A stretch of 64,000 nt of DNA, from contig JALNQF010000102.1 of assembly GCA_028456385.1 (NCBI GenBank), positions 1-64,000 on the forward strand, read 5' to 3'. A model generated the notes under the pieces. That model searched no databases, was not told where the DNA came from, and worked only from the letters and a program-made list of their open reading frames with translations. The DNA is from Ophiosphaerella korrae. Taxonomy: Eukaryota > Ascomycota > Dothideomycetes > Pleosporales > Phaeosphaeriaceae. Made by a program: the position numbers and the translations under genes. Shown here one piece after another: positions 23,931 through 36,774 of this stretch (position 1 is its first letter; the number at the start of each line of letters is the position of its first letter).

Positions 23931-24600
23931 CTCTAGAACGCCTAGTAGTAAACTAAGAGAACTAACACTACTAATAATAGATAGAGAGATAATAGGGACG
24001 TTTAGCGTAGGACCTAATATAGCAACATTAAACGCCTTATCTAAGTCTAGCTTAGCTTCTAGAGCTACTAACTACTTAGCTAATTTCTTATTATTTAAGG
24101 CCTTTATCTTACAAAGATAAGAAAGGTAAGCTTAATTCTCTACTAGCTTACTCTATACAAGCTTCTAGATACGCTTATACTTAGCTTTAGCCTCTACGAT
24201 TTAAGATAGTAATTTCTCTTAAGTCTAGTTAATAGCTTTCCCTATTATTGTTAAGCCTAGACGCAAGAATAAGTATAATAAACTTATACTTAGAAAGAGA
24301 AATACTAAACACGTTATAAGAGCTATACATATTTACACAAATATACGCCTTATAGGCTCTACTATTGTTTGTAGAAATAATATAAGAAAGAAACTTAGAG
24401 TTTAACTTAAGAAAAGTATAACAAGAATAAAGAAATATTTCGACACTATTATATAATACGCAATTAGCAAGAAGGTAGTAATAGCGTATAGAAGAAATAG
24501 GTATAAGAGAGGATAAAGAACTCTATATTAATAAAGAAACTAGACTAATAACTCTAGCTCTAAGATAGGGAAACTAGGACCTACCTAAAAGGAGAGATAG

Positions 24601-25026
24601 TGTTACGGGTATAATAGAAGAAATCGAGATAGAACTAATTAGCCCTAACCTAGGTACTAACAAAGTATAGGACGAGTAGAGTAACGACCTTAATTAGGAA
24701 ACTATATATAACTAGGATACCTAAGCTAATTTGTAATCTATAGACTCTTAGTATTAATAGATTATAGATTAAGATAATCTATAATCTACTAGTCTTAGTA
24801 ACTATAGATTATAGATTACGACAAGTATATAGTTAGTAGGATGTATATTATTAGGATAGTATTAGCAATTTAATCTATTAACTATAGAACGCTAGTGTAA
24901 GATAGTTGCAAAACATCTTCTACTATTTATAGTTATTATAGATCTCTATATAAGCTTTTGTTATTACCTCTTAATCTACTAACCCTATTATAGGTGCCTA
25001 TAGTTAATAATAGGCAGCCTATTATA
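24601..25026 (+). repeat. 3' LTR of the chromovirus
   Basis: 426 bp, starting TGTTACGGG and ending CTATTATA. Its difference from the 5' LTR is largely C/T and G/A transitions. Confidence 0.85.
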
Positions 25027-27954
25027 CTTTAGCTATAGATAGTACCTAGATCTAATAGATATTTAATAACTAGTATCTTATAAGGTAGCTAATCTATACT
25101 CTTAGATCTAAATATTATAGCTTTAATTTACTATAATATATATTATTAGTTATTGCAAAAGCTTTATACTTATATACTTTTAAGTAAGTAAAGTTTAGCT
25201 TTCTTATAAATATTATAATTCCTTAATTCTTAGTAACTTTTATAAAGAATACTTTATATAGTATCTTCTAGTTATTTAAGTAACTTAGTATTTAATTATA
25301 TAGGTATACTCTAGCCTATATAATTTTAAGCTAAAGTTCCTATAGTAAATTTATATTAAGTTATATAGTACGTACTTTTTATTTATTAATTTGTCTAGCG
25401 CGCTTAGCTCCTCTATTTTAGGCTTAAGTATCTAGAGCTAAAAGTTTAATAGTAATACCTTATAAGTTTAACTAGTGCTAGACCTCTAGTTTTACTATTA
25501 TAATCTCGTTATTAGTTTTAATTACTTTAACTAAGATACTATACTAATTTTTTAAGAAGAGGATTAAGTTTAATAGTACCTTAATAATTAATTTAGCTAA
25601 CTAGTTATTAGTAAAGTAGAAGTCCTACTATAGTTTTAAGTACTTATTAGTAATAAGTATCTAGCTTTTCTCTTTAGTAACGCTTTATACTTTATATAAG
25701 TAGAAGTTAATAGAGAGTCTTTCTCTTAGTCTTTTATAACTAATTCTTAGTATATAGCTAATTTACTACTTTATCTTAGCTTTACTATATATATTATACT
25801 AGACTATAGATACTCTTTTTATACGTACTCCTTAAGCTTACTAGATAAAGTATTTAATTATAGCTAGTCCTAGATAGCTAAGTCTCTTATACTATAGTAG
25901 TACTAGTACTCTAATAGTCTAAGGTTTATAAGTATAGTACGCTACTTAGTATATAAGATTATATAATAAATAATACTTAAGTACCTATTAACTATAGATC
26001 TTAGTAAAGTATCTAATTATTTATCTATTAGGCTTATTTAAAGTTATTAGCTTAGATTAAGTATTTTACTATATTCTTCTCTACTAGAGTAGCTAGAAAG
26101 AGACTAGGTTATAAAAAATATCTAGGTATATAGCTACGTAATATAGAACTAGTTTATTTTCTATTAACTAGTTTTTTAGCGTAAAAGTAAGAGATCTATA
26201 TCCTTTTACTTATATCTTTAACTTACCTACCTATATATAATTATTTAGCCTTAATAGATAATAGTTATATATATAAGTTATGTTATTTATAATATAGTAG
26301 GTTAAACTAGAGTCTAGGATAAAAGAATTCTAGAGAAAGTAGGTATTATAAGTATTCTTTATAGTTTTAGTAACAAAAGTGCTCTTAATACTTAATATTT
26401 ACTAGCCTTCTAGTTAATCTTCTTTATAGATTTTAGTAATCTAAGGTAACTTAGCGTATAGTTCTATATAAAGCTTTATTTAATACTTTAACTATCTTCT
26501 TATTAGTCTTTATAAAGTTATATTATACTTACGTTTATAATTAATAAGCTCTTTTAAAGTCTTACTTAGAGTTTACTAATCTAGTACTTTATTAAGATTA
26601 ATATAGTAGTAATTACTAAGTTTATAAGGTCTTTTATAAGCTAGGTATTATTTACTTATAGCTCTTTAACTTATTATTTAGTTAATATTAGTATTACTAC
26701 TATATATACGTTAATTATAAAGTCTACCCTATTTATTAAGTAGTACGCTATTTATAAGAGAGGCGTCCCTAGTCTTACTCTAGGTAGTATTACTACTAGT
26801 AGTATAAAGTAAAGTATTATCTACTATAAAATTAGCTTTATACCTCTTTATATTTAAGAGATTATATACTAATATATACTTATAGTAGTGTTTTATTATC
26901 TTTCTCTAGTTTATACTAGGTAATAGCTTTCTATTATCTTAAAAGGTTATAGACTAAATTAGTACTACGTGTTTAATAGCTACTAAAAAGTCTTAAGTAA
27001 TTATATTAATTTATAGTAACTCTACTACTTAATATATTTTAGCTTTAGTAGTAGTATAGTTATACTTAGCTATCTATATATCTTAATTTACTAGGCTTCT
27101 TATAGGCTTAAGTATTTTAAGGTATCTATTACGTATTTACTCTTACTTAATACGCTTATCTACGCTAATAGTTTACTTTAGGTTTAATAGCTACTAACGT
27201 AGATATTAGTTTAGTAAGTAGTACGTACGTAGTAGATATAGCAAGACTAAGGATTAGATAAATATTATAATATACTAGAGACTTAACTACTCTTTTTTAT
27301 ACTTGTATTAATTACTATAGTATTACTTAGCTAATATTTTATAGTATTTAAGGTCTTCTTTAAAAGCTTTATAACTAGTAGCTAAGAGTTTAGACTACTA
27401 CGTAAGAGTCTTAATACCTAATACTAGAGTGTAGTTAGCTATTACTAGAGCTCTAATTAGTTCTAGTCTCTAAATTAGCTAAATAGAAGATTCTAGGCTA
27501 ATCTTATCCTAAATATTATATACTACGTATCTAGATTGTAGTTAAATTATCTATATAGTATAATCCTTATTAGCGTTTAACGTTATAGTTAGATTGTATT
27601 AAGTTATACTAGCTATCTTGTTTTAGCTTTAAGTTATAAGAAAGTAAGAGATTATTACTTTTTAGAGTACGCTTTAGTTAAAGCTAAGTATAGTACTTAG
27701 CTTAATTTAAGAGTTATTAGAGGGCTACTAGAAGGTAAGAGATTTACGCCCTTTTTAAAGATGCTTGTAGTACTACTAGAGGGTAAGAGAATAGTACTTT
27801 TTTACTAACGCGCGTAGAGCTACTAGAAGGTAAGAGATTAGTACTTTTTACTAATACTCTTTATAGTACTTAGCTTAATACTTAGCTTAATACTTAAGTT
27901 AATATAAGTAGATACTAGTTTACTTAACTTAGTTAAGGTAATAAGACTCTTAAT

Positions 27955-28426
27955 TATTAGATTTAAAGGAAGTTATAGTAGTTTAATAAAAAGGCTTTTT
28001 TATAATAGCTATATAAAGGCTTTATTAGAGAGAGATACTAAAGCTTTTAGAAAAGCTCTTTTTTAGATTAATTACTTATAACTTAATAGTACTAGGTATA
28101 AACTAAGTAGATTAATCTTACTATCTATCTCTAGCCTTATACTCTATCTATATATCTATAATATAGTAGTTTTAGCTAGGTCTCTTAAGATAGTAGTAAG
28201 CTAGATCCTTAATACCTCTTCTATTAAGGTACTAGTTTCTTTATTATATTAGTTATACTAATATAGTCTATCTCCTTATATATAAGATTCTTTATTTAAT
28301 TCCTTTGTTTATAAAAGTTAAGACTTTAATCTTTTTAGCTATAGTAGGGTTAGTAGCTTAGTAATTATATATATAATCGCGTATCTAATCGCGTATTAAG
28401 TATCTAATTATATAACTTATCTAACA
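27955..28426 (-). repeat. 5' LTR of copia copy 2
   Basis: 472 bp, aligned end to end with 4881-5352. Ends ATCTAACA on the plus strand, followed by CTAGC. Confidence 0.8.
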
Positions 28427-28434
28427 CTAGCTCT

Positions 28435-29700
28435 ATTACTTTATAAGACTTAGTAGATATAAAGTAATAAAGTAAGAGAAAGTATTAAGTATATAGTTAG
28501 TAGTAATATATATTATTAGAATAGTATTAGTAATCTAATCTCTAACTAAGAATAATAGTACTTTAATTTCTTCTATTAGGAAGTATTTATTATTTATAGT
28601 TTATTACACGATTATAATATATACTTTAGTTTTTATTTCTTAATTTACTTATACTCTCTCTTAAAGTTTTAAGTAAATAATAACTTAGAGCTAAATTATA
28701 CTATATATCTAAGAAAATAAGTTTTAAAGCTTTAAACGTTTTTTTATAATTTTCTCCTATAAATATATTTAAAAGTATATCTTAAAATATAAAGAAAAAG
28801 CTTTCTTTATTAGTATAGAATAGATATTTTTATACTAAGTCTTATATATAATTAGAGTACTTATACTTTAATAGTAAGAAGTCTACTAAATTAAGTAGCT
28901 AGAGAATATATAATAAATAAAGAAGTATATATAGAGTAAAGATTTTAATTTTAAAGTAATTATTTTTAAAATATTAGTTAAAGAAGCTAGTATACTTTTA
29001 GTTAGTATATCTTTATATATATATTAAAGTACTTTAACTACTTTAAGCTAAGTAGATTTATTATCTAGCTATTTTTAAAAACTAAAAGCTTTTAGTCTAG
29101 TAGTATACTTATTTCTTTATACTAAGTAAAGATATAGACGTACTTTTTATAGATAATAAATAGTAAAATAGTATACTTTACTATATAAATACTTTAGATT
29201 ACTATAGCTTACTTATAATTACTATATTAAGTAAGTATAAGTTATAAATACCTTTCTAAGCTTATAATAACTTTTTTTAACCTAATTTCTTTTATTTAAA
29301 AGATAATCTTATTAATATTATAAAGATTTTTATTTACTACTTTATACTAAGCTTTAGTATAATAGAGCTCTAAGTTATTAACTACTTAAAGCTTTAAGAG
29401 AGTATATAAAAAAATTAGAAAGTAATAACTAAAGGATATATTATAATTATATAATAAACTATAAATAATAAATAATTTCTACTAGAAGATAATAAGTATT
29501 ATTACTTTTAGTTAGAGATTAGATTACTAATACTATTCTAATAATATATATCCTTACTAACTATATACTTATATTACTCTATTAATCTATAGTATTTTTT
29601 AGTCTATATACTTTATAGATCTATAAATTACTTTTGTATATTTTAGTAACATATTATTTTTTAATCTAATTTATTACTTTATTTATTTTATACTTTATTA
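28435..29700. repeat. Inverted pair of old chromovirus-LTR-like sequences
   Basis: About 28440-28720 and 29340-29700 are reverse complements. Both carry the LTR-diagnostic block AGTATTAGTAATCTAATCTC. Similarity runs inward past the LTR end (through CTTAGAGCT). The 620 bp between is AT-rich without coding signal. Either two old LTR insertions facing each other or a foldback element. Confidence 0.55.
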
Positions 29701-31739
29701 TAATAACTAGATATAAGTTTAGTATAGCGTGGTACGTACGCGCCTAATATTAAATTAACGCTTTATTGTTTATAACTACTTACTACTAAAAATTATATAT
29801 AAACTTAGTTTTTATTAATATATTTAAAGAAAACTAAATTAATATTTAGTCTACTAGCCTCGCGCGTACCTATAAGCTTAAATCCTCTTTAGTATACTTA
29901 AGATAAGCTTATATATAAGCGTACCTAGTATATACTATTAGTACTCCTTTAACGTACTATAGAAGCCCTTTTACTCCTCTTTAGCTTATAAAGAGTTATT
30001 ATATTATAGATATTATATATATATTATCTTCTTTAGATGCTACTAGAGGTACTTAATTAGGTTAAGGTTAAGTAAGTAAAGTAGCTAGGTTATAGGTATA
30101 ATATAGTATTAAGCTAACTATCTTATTATTACGCGTATTATCTTATATAAAAAGCTAAGACTACTATTACTAGTTAGGTAGTAAGCCTTTATAAAGAGCT
30201 TTAATATAACTTTTACTTAAGTAGCTATATTATTATAAATACTTATCTCTCTCTATAATAAGAAGTAGACTATAACGTAGTCTACTCTATTTATCTAGCT
30301 ATATAGATCTCTATACTATCTAGGTAAAGTACTTGTAGATATTAACTTTAGTTATTATCTCTAGCTTCTATTTCTCCTATAAGAACTAAAAGTACTACTT
30401 ATAGTTATAGCTAGAGCTCTTCTAAAGAGAGTACTTATCTAAGAATTTAAGTATACGTAAGTACTACTAAAAGTAGTAATACTATTAATAGAACTACTAG
30501 TATTTCTAAGTATAGATAGGCTTAAGTTTTAGTTACTTTTTATAAAGATTTTTAGTAAGGCTATATCTTTTAATAAAGTAGTATAATGTCTTATAGCTAG
30601 GTAGCTTTAAAGAAGTCCTAACTACTACTATAACTATAGTAGCTTTAGTAAGCTCTAAGTACTTAATCTTTAGCTAGGTATAAGCCTTGTAATAGATAAG
30701 CTTCTTCTAGTATAGTAATAGTATAGGTAAATAGCTACTATAAAGTTTATCTTTAACGTTACCTATTTTGTAGTATTTTTTTATAATCTTAGTTATAGCT
30801 AAGTATATATAATTAAACTAGCGTATAACTTTAGAGTACTCTATACTACTTAATACTATCCTAACAATTCTATTACGCTTATCTAGACTTATATTTAGCT
30901 TTCTACAAATATTTCTATCTATCTCTTATCTAAATTAGCGTAGTGTAGCTATAGTTGTAGTAGGTTAAAGTAGTAACGTAGTTTAGAAGTATATAGTAAG
31001 TTAAGCTTAGCGTACTAAACTTTAGTCTTAGTATAGTAGTATATAAGCTAAAACTAATTAGTTTTATCTCGATTTCTCTTATTATAGCTATAATATTTAG
31101 TATCTTCTATAAGCTAAAACTATAAGCTAATAACTTTAAAGTTTTTTTAGAGTTTTCTTTAGTAATCCTTTACATAATTAAATACTATCTTTAGTTTATC
31201 TAAGCGCTTTAAAAATTATATAAGCTAGTACTTACTTATAAGATTTTTATTTTATACTACTAGTAGTTTATTAGCTATATTAGCTACTTTATAAAACTAA
31301 AAAGTAAATTCTTATTAGTTAAAGCTAAAAATATAGTTAATAATTATCTACTCTTTATTAGAAGTAAATTTTTAGTAGTTAGTAGTTATAATTACTTCTA
31401 GTATAATTCCTTTAAGTTAGTTAGAGAAGTAATAATAATTAATATTAAATACTTTAGTAGTATATTACTAGCTTTAGAATTATCTTAGAAATAAAGCTTT
31501 AATAGTAAGATCTACTTTACTTTTATATATAAGTATATTTTTTTATTATTATTATAATAAAGTAGTATAGAAGTAGTATTTATAGTACTAAGAAAAGTTT
31601 TTAGTTTTAGTAATTTATTTGTTTTAGTAATAGAATACGTTTGTATAGCTTATTACTTAATACCTAGACTTACTTAACGCCTATTTTTTTAGTTAACTAA
31701 TATTATTGTATCTTAACTTTAATACTATATATTTTAGCT
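29701..31739. other. RIP-degraded DNA with a chromovirus LTR end
   Basis: About 2 kb of TA-rich sequence, no family recognised for most of it. At about 31045-31092, ACTAATTAGTTTTATCTCG then CTATAATA matches the right end of minus-oriented chromovirus LTRs, so a partial LTR is present. No gene. Confidence 0.4.
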
Positions 31740-33600
31740 AAAATAAGTAATATTAAGGCTATAATTATAGCTATAGAATTACAAAGTCTAAAAGAAAAGG
31801 TTAATTACGCTAAAATTACTACGTAGTATAATATAAGCTAGATAACGCTATTATAGTAATACTAGAGAAAATAGTACTTACTAGCTACTAAAACATTTAA
31901 GAAGTATTTACTTAACTTATAACAAAAAGATAAGCTTATATAGTATAATAATAAGCTTTATAAAAAAACCTTTTTACTATTAAAAGAGATAATTTAAAAT
32001 TTTACTTAAAAGATTACTTATATACTATTATAAGATATAAGCTTAAAAATAAATAAGAAATAATTATTAATTAGAGAGCTATCTAAGCTAAGCTACTTAT
32101 ATATAGTAAAGTAGCTTAAATAGCTTATATAGCTTACTTACTACTATAGGCTTACTTAAATTATATAGAGTAAAGCTCTAACTTTTAATAAATACTTCTT
32201 AGTAAATACTAGGTTAATTATTTTATCTTTAGATATACTAATAAGCTTATTATACGCTAAGCCTTTAGACTTAATACTACGCGTAAAAACGCTAACACTA
32301 TATATAAATATATACTCTACTTTAAGCTTTTATAGTATAAAATTAATAAATACTCTATTAAGGTATAGTATATATATAATATAGCTAAGAAAAGCTTCTT
32401 ACTTAGATACGTTACTAAGATAAAATAAGTCTTTTTATACTACCTCTATAACTATAAAAAGATAATATACTTTCTATAGAGTAGTAATAGAGAGTAAGTA
32501 ATAATACTAGTATATATATATACTAATAGGACTACGCTAACGCTAGCTCTTATATACGCTACGTCTTCTAGTAATATTTAGGATACTTAGCTTTAAGATT
32601 TTAACTTATCTATATATAAAGCCTTCCTTATAAGCTTAGTAACTAGCTAGATAAATAATAGTTTAGACTTATAGTAGCTTAAATAGGTATTTAACTACAA
32701 GACTTATAAGAAAGCTTATTACGCGTATTAATTACTTATCTTAGATAGCTATAGATTATATCTAATAATAAAGTTTATTAAGTACTATAACGCTTATAAG
32801 ATACTCTTAGCTATATATCTACTTTACTTAACTTATATACTCTAGCTACTTAATATTGTTATATTTAAGTATATATTATTAGCTTATAGTATATAGCTTA
32901 CTTAGTATATAGAAGTATACTAAGAACTTATAAATATTATAAAGAGAGACTTCTATAAGCTATTTTATACTACTTAGAGTACTATATTTAAGTTAGTAAT
33001 AATACTAAAGGCCTTTAGTACTACTAGAATTTCTCTATATAAGCTTAACGCTATACTTAAATAATTTAAAGTAGAAGACTAGAGCTAGCTATTATTAAGC
33101 TTATTAACAAACTTATTAGCGTTAGTAGTTAGTATAAGCAACTAGTGTAAGATACACGTAATCTTAAAAACTTTTTTTAACAATATCTATAATAAAAACA
33201 CTTAGCTACTTAGCTATATAGTTTATAAGATCTCTATATAAAACTCTCTACTTAAATACGAAGTTAAAGGCCTACGTAGTACTCTAGCTAACAAGAAGAG
33301 GCGCTACTAGCGAGGTAAGCCTCTAGCGCTTAAAGCGCCCGCTAAATATAATAGAGGAGTAGTATTTTAGTCGCTAAACAAGGTAAGAGATACGCGTAAG
33401 CGCGAGGCTTAAAAGTAAGCTAATATAGCTAAGCTACAACTCTAGAAAGTAGAGGATATTAAGGCTAGAGAGTAATAGAGGGCTTAGAAAGCTATGTTAA
33501 TAGAGGAGCGCTGCTAAAATCGCGTAGTAGCTAAGGCTACTCGCGACGCTGCGAAGGCTGTTAAACCGCAGCTCTACTCCACTGCGCCAAACAAACCTAA
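31740..33600 (+). pseudogene. Fot1/pogo-like DDE transposase, RIP-inactivated
   Basis: Cut-and-paste transposase of the Tc1/mariner superfamily, Fot/pogo branch. The N-terminal helix-turn-helix remains as NIKAIIIAIELQSLKEKVNY near 31750. The middle carries NREWVIILVYIYTN-like, IQDTWLQDF-like and YQLLILDSYRLYL-like segments (stops read as Gln/Trp), the last standing for the LLILDGHxSH motif of DDE transposases. The YAH.ILL..PP..TH.LQPLD region follows as NAYKILLAIYLLYLTYILQL. The basic C-terminus GKPLALKAPAKYN lies near 33330. Many TAA/TAG in frame. An extra segment of about 165 bp (32022-32190) splits the DNA-binding region just before VNYFIFRYTN. Confidence 0.75.
32022..32190. repeat. Short dispersed repeat inside the Fot-like transposase
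   Basis: Shares about 165 bp with 6070-6232, including CTATCTAAGCTAAGCTACTT. It interrupts transposase similarity, so it is an insertion here. No clear terminal inverted repeats. Confidence 0.5.
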
Positions 33601-34316
33601 AAAGGTAGATGAGTATTCAACAACGTTGAATACCGGAGTAGAACAGTATATATCGTTACAAAGGCTCACTGGCCCTTGGCACTCGGCTCGGTATGCGCCA
33701 ATCGCAATACTACTACAGCCCTGCAGGCCTTGTAGGCGCCGAAGCCTAACAAAGGCTTAACTTACGCGTAATGCTAAAAGACAACTCTAGAATAACGTTA
33801 AGATAGCTAAAAAAAGCTACTTAAAAAGCTTGTAAAGGCTCTTAAGTTACTAGAGATAGCTGTAATTAACTTAATACTGCCAAAGAGGTAGTAGGCGGTA
33901 GTGCGCTAGCACCGCTAAGGTCAACTCGCAGCTGTAATATCAACCTCCTACAACGCTACAAACTATAATTAAATTATAGAAATATATACTCAAAGCTTAA
34001 TATATTAAAACTTCAAAAAATGTTGAAATAGTAGCTTGTGTGAGGGCTATAATAACCTCATCTTTGTGTAGCCAAGATGGCTGATAAGCCACACTACTCG
34101 TGATGCTAACACAAACTACAGCCAGCAGGCCGGCGGAGTACTTAAGGCTTCTTCCTCGCCCCTGCAGCATCACAACAAAAGGACCGCCCCTTTCTCTTCC
34201 TCTTATAGAGCCTATATGCTGTCTGCATCGTCATTCCAGTCAGACGTCCTAGCAACTCTTCCCACTATCACACGCCCTACCTCTAGACACTCTGCCTCTA
34301 GTCACTCTACCTCTCA
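33565..34316. other. 3' end of Fot-like element and upstream region of the recombinase pseudogene
   Basis: 33565-33660 matches the reverse complement of the MITE at 1702-1858. CTACAGCC...GGCCTTGTAGGCG near 33711-33737 resembles the other MITE end and may be the Fot terminus. From 33900 on composition becomes more normal. No further gene seen. Confidence 0.4.
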
Positions 34317-36774
34317 ATGGACGGCGGCAAAATGCGAAATCTTTTTTCGGTCAAGGGTCCCTCTGGTCGCTCCTTCGAAACCGGAACATACTCGGAGGAG
34401 AGTGATTATACCCAGCCTATAGACGATAGTAGGGACTCAGATTCAGATGTGACACTCGTCGATGCACTAGACGGTAGTGACGGCGAGGATCTAGCATGGC
34501 TCTTGCCTAAGGAGACTCATTCACCTAAGTACTATGTTCAACAGCTGGAGATCTTTGATGAACATGAGTACACGGCACAAGATTATTCGGACGGCACTAC
34601 TCGCCTGATCGATCGTATAGAAGAACAGTAGAATGAGTAGGTCCCTCGTTCTTTTATAGCTTGTGCTAAAACGTATAGACTAACCCCAGCATAGATGCTA
34701 GACGTACCTTAAGAAAGACTACTTCCACTTCCGTGATTACGCAACCGTGTGTCTCCCGTCTCTATACATCTTTTTCGACTGGCTACTTAACCAGCGCTAG
34801 GGAAAACGCAGCAGGAGGCGCCAAGGAACCAAGCTCGCCAGCTCCCTCAAGACATATTGGAAGGTCTTCCGCCTAGTGTATAAAAGAGTAACTAATGTAA
34901 AAGTTGATGCGAAGTTAAATCGGAGCACGCACAAAGTATAAAGAGCAGACTATTTAGTTATAGTTACACATAAGTATTTATATCTAACACAATTATTAGG
35001 TGCTAAGGTAGCTGGCAAAGAAGCATAGTCTCAAGAAAATAGGTTAAGATAAAGCCTGCATATACGTTAAGGATCTAGCTAAAGTACTACAAACAAATTT
35101 GTTGACAACCGAAAAGAGATACCCCTATGGACGCTATAGGATATAAGCCTAACTCTATCTACAATTAGGTAAGTTTATAGCGAATCGCCCTAGTGCTCTT
35201 CTTAGTCTCTGCTATCGGCATATACAGGTTACGCTACTACGGGATCCTAAGGGTGGCCCTTATTAAGTCTTGCTAGAATTCACCTTCGAATTCACAAAGC
35301 AGTTTCTTAGTATTAAAGACTTGTACGTAATCACTCTTTCTAACTGCTAAATTCATACAATTACTAACTTTTCTCTAAGGAATACCTTCCCTCTCCCTAA
35401 AATCATGTACGACGAGACGCTCTCCTTTAGTCCGCACGTCTTTTTCCTTAGCCTACTCTTCTGCGACTAGGCGTCTGCAGCCTACAATCTAGTATCTGTA
35501 GAAGAACTAAGCAGGCTGACGATTACGCCCAGCCGCAGCGAGCTACTACTACGCCTAAATCAGTTATTAGACGATATTCCTGTGTTTCGAAAAGCGGTAC
35601 GGACTATACATAGTTAGGATATATCTCCTAATAAGCCTCTTCCCTACTCTACCTTAATGCTGTAGATTCGGGCGCTAGGTAATATCACGGGGTTTGCTCA
35701 AGTCACTCGTCCTTATTCGCTAAGATACGCTGGAGGGAAGGCCTTTAATAAGAATGGTAAGCCCTGCGATCTGTCTCATGTAAGGTTAGGATATAGGATA
35801 TAGAACTAACGTATCGCGTAGGCAATGTCAGTGAGGCCATGCAGAACCTAATGATAGGGCACGCCAGCATAGCGACATTCTTGAGGCACTACCTCTCACG
35901 GCGGATTACGGTTGATACGCAGGCTGTCGTGCGAGGCATCCAGCCCCAGACAGCTCTCATGCGAGCGGCTTGTAACATAAGCCGTTCGATTGATCATCGT
36001 CGGCCACGACAACTCGCACCAGAACAATCTGCCTCCGTAAACAATGACCCTTCCATTCGTTCCCCGCTCAACCAACGAGAACAACTCAAACGTACCATTC
36101 CTAATGCAACAAAACATCCTAAATATAAAGCGCTTAGCTCCAAGATCAACCAGGAAAGACAGCGTCAACGGTATGCTCTTCTTCAGGACGTCAAGGAATG
36201 CTGGGAATTCGAACAGCCCGTGCGTGACGTCGAGCAGCAGCTTGATGGCGCCAGAGTCAAAGATGACACGGAAGCAGTCCACGACGCCATGTCTTTGGCG
36301 CAAAAGGAACTGGCGGACTCGGTCATGTCACAGCCTGGCACTACCGTGGATGAAGAGATGCGTAGGCGCAACAAAGCTATCGCTGCCGTTGCTCAGTATT
36401 GTGGGATCGAGGAAGGGGGAATGCGCCGCCCCCGACTCCAAAAATCGAGTTCCTCTAGCACACCTCTGTGTAAGGCAGAAGATTTTCCTCTAGTGGATCC
36501 TGAGGAAGCAGCCCTAGAAGCCGCCAAGGTGTCTGTATACAGTGAGGCTAGACCAAGGGTGTGTTTCGCTTGCTTAGGAAACGACAAATTGCCGACAGAG
36601 ATGCGCACATATTCTTGCTATACATCAGGCGATCTTAGTAAGCACTTCAAGAGGAGCCACCCGGCGAACTTTGGGGAAGAAAAGCAGGTCGGATGTAATC
36701 TTTGCCAGATTGATCTAGACAACAAGATGCACTGGCAGAGACATGCTTATGAAGTTCACGGCACTGTCTCCTAA
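34317..36774 (+). pseudogene. DUF3435 tyrosine recombinase (Starship-captain-like superfamily), inactivated
   Basis: Site-specific DNA recombinase family that includes Starship captains. Frames and splice signals give five exons: 34317-34636, 34695-34935, 35000-35322, 35380-35756, 35822-36774. Introns are 57-65 bp with CTAAC-type branch sites. The exons total 2,214 bases, exactly 738 codons, which supports the model. Eleven in-frame stops, at 34629, 34699, 34798, 35009, 35045, 35144, 35150, 35264, 35468, 35615 and 35663, are all TAA or TAG. Catalytic residues remain: Arg in NRPSALLSL (35186), YSLRY (35714-35728), His in LMIGH (35860) and Tyr in LRHYLS (35890). The C-terminus has zinc-finger-like CFACLGN...H and CNLC...HWQRHAYEVH. 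The open frame at 35839 is not a real start; it begins inside exon 5. Could be a captain or a Crypton-like relative. Confidence 0.85.

Larger units (their letters stand above)
17998..25026 (+). mobile_element. Ty3/gypsy chromovirus, complete but RIP-inactivated
   Basis: 7,029 bp with two 426-bp LTRs (17998-18423, starting TGTTACAGG and ending CTATTACA; 24601-25026) and the target duplication CTTTA at 17993-17997 and 25027-25031. Order gag, protease, reverse transcriptase, RNase H, integrase, chromodomain marks a chromovirus. The interior is shredded by TAA/TAG and C-to-T/G-to-A changes. It sits inside copia copy 2, so it inserted later. Confidence 0.9.
14698..28426 (-). mobile_element. Ty1/copia LTR retrotransposon copy 2, with nested insertions
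   Basis: 3' LTR at left (14698-15844, interrupted by a gypsy solo LTR) and 5' LTR at right (27955-28426). The body is 15845-17997 plus 25032-27954, split by a chromovirus. The reverse-transcriptase box reads FYVDNIIIVYN on the minus strand at about 16890-16920, a FYVDD box with one D-to-N (G-to-A) change typical of RIP. All frames are interrupted. The flanks do not match (AGAGT left, CTAGC right), unlike other elements here; see findings. Confidence 0.8.

Noticed and set aside
35839..36774. Intact 311-residue gene starting at the ATG at 35839
   Set aside because: The ATG lies inside exon 5, 17 bases after a clear splice acceptor, and before the catalytic His and Tyr of the recombinase. The true gene starts at 34317 and is broken.
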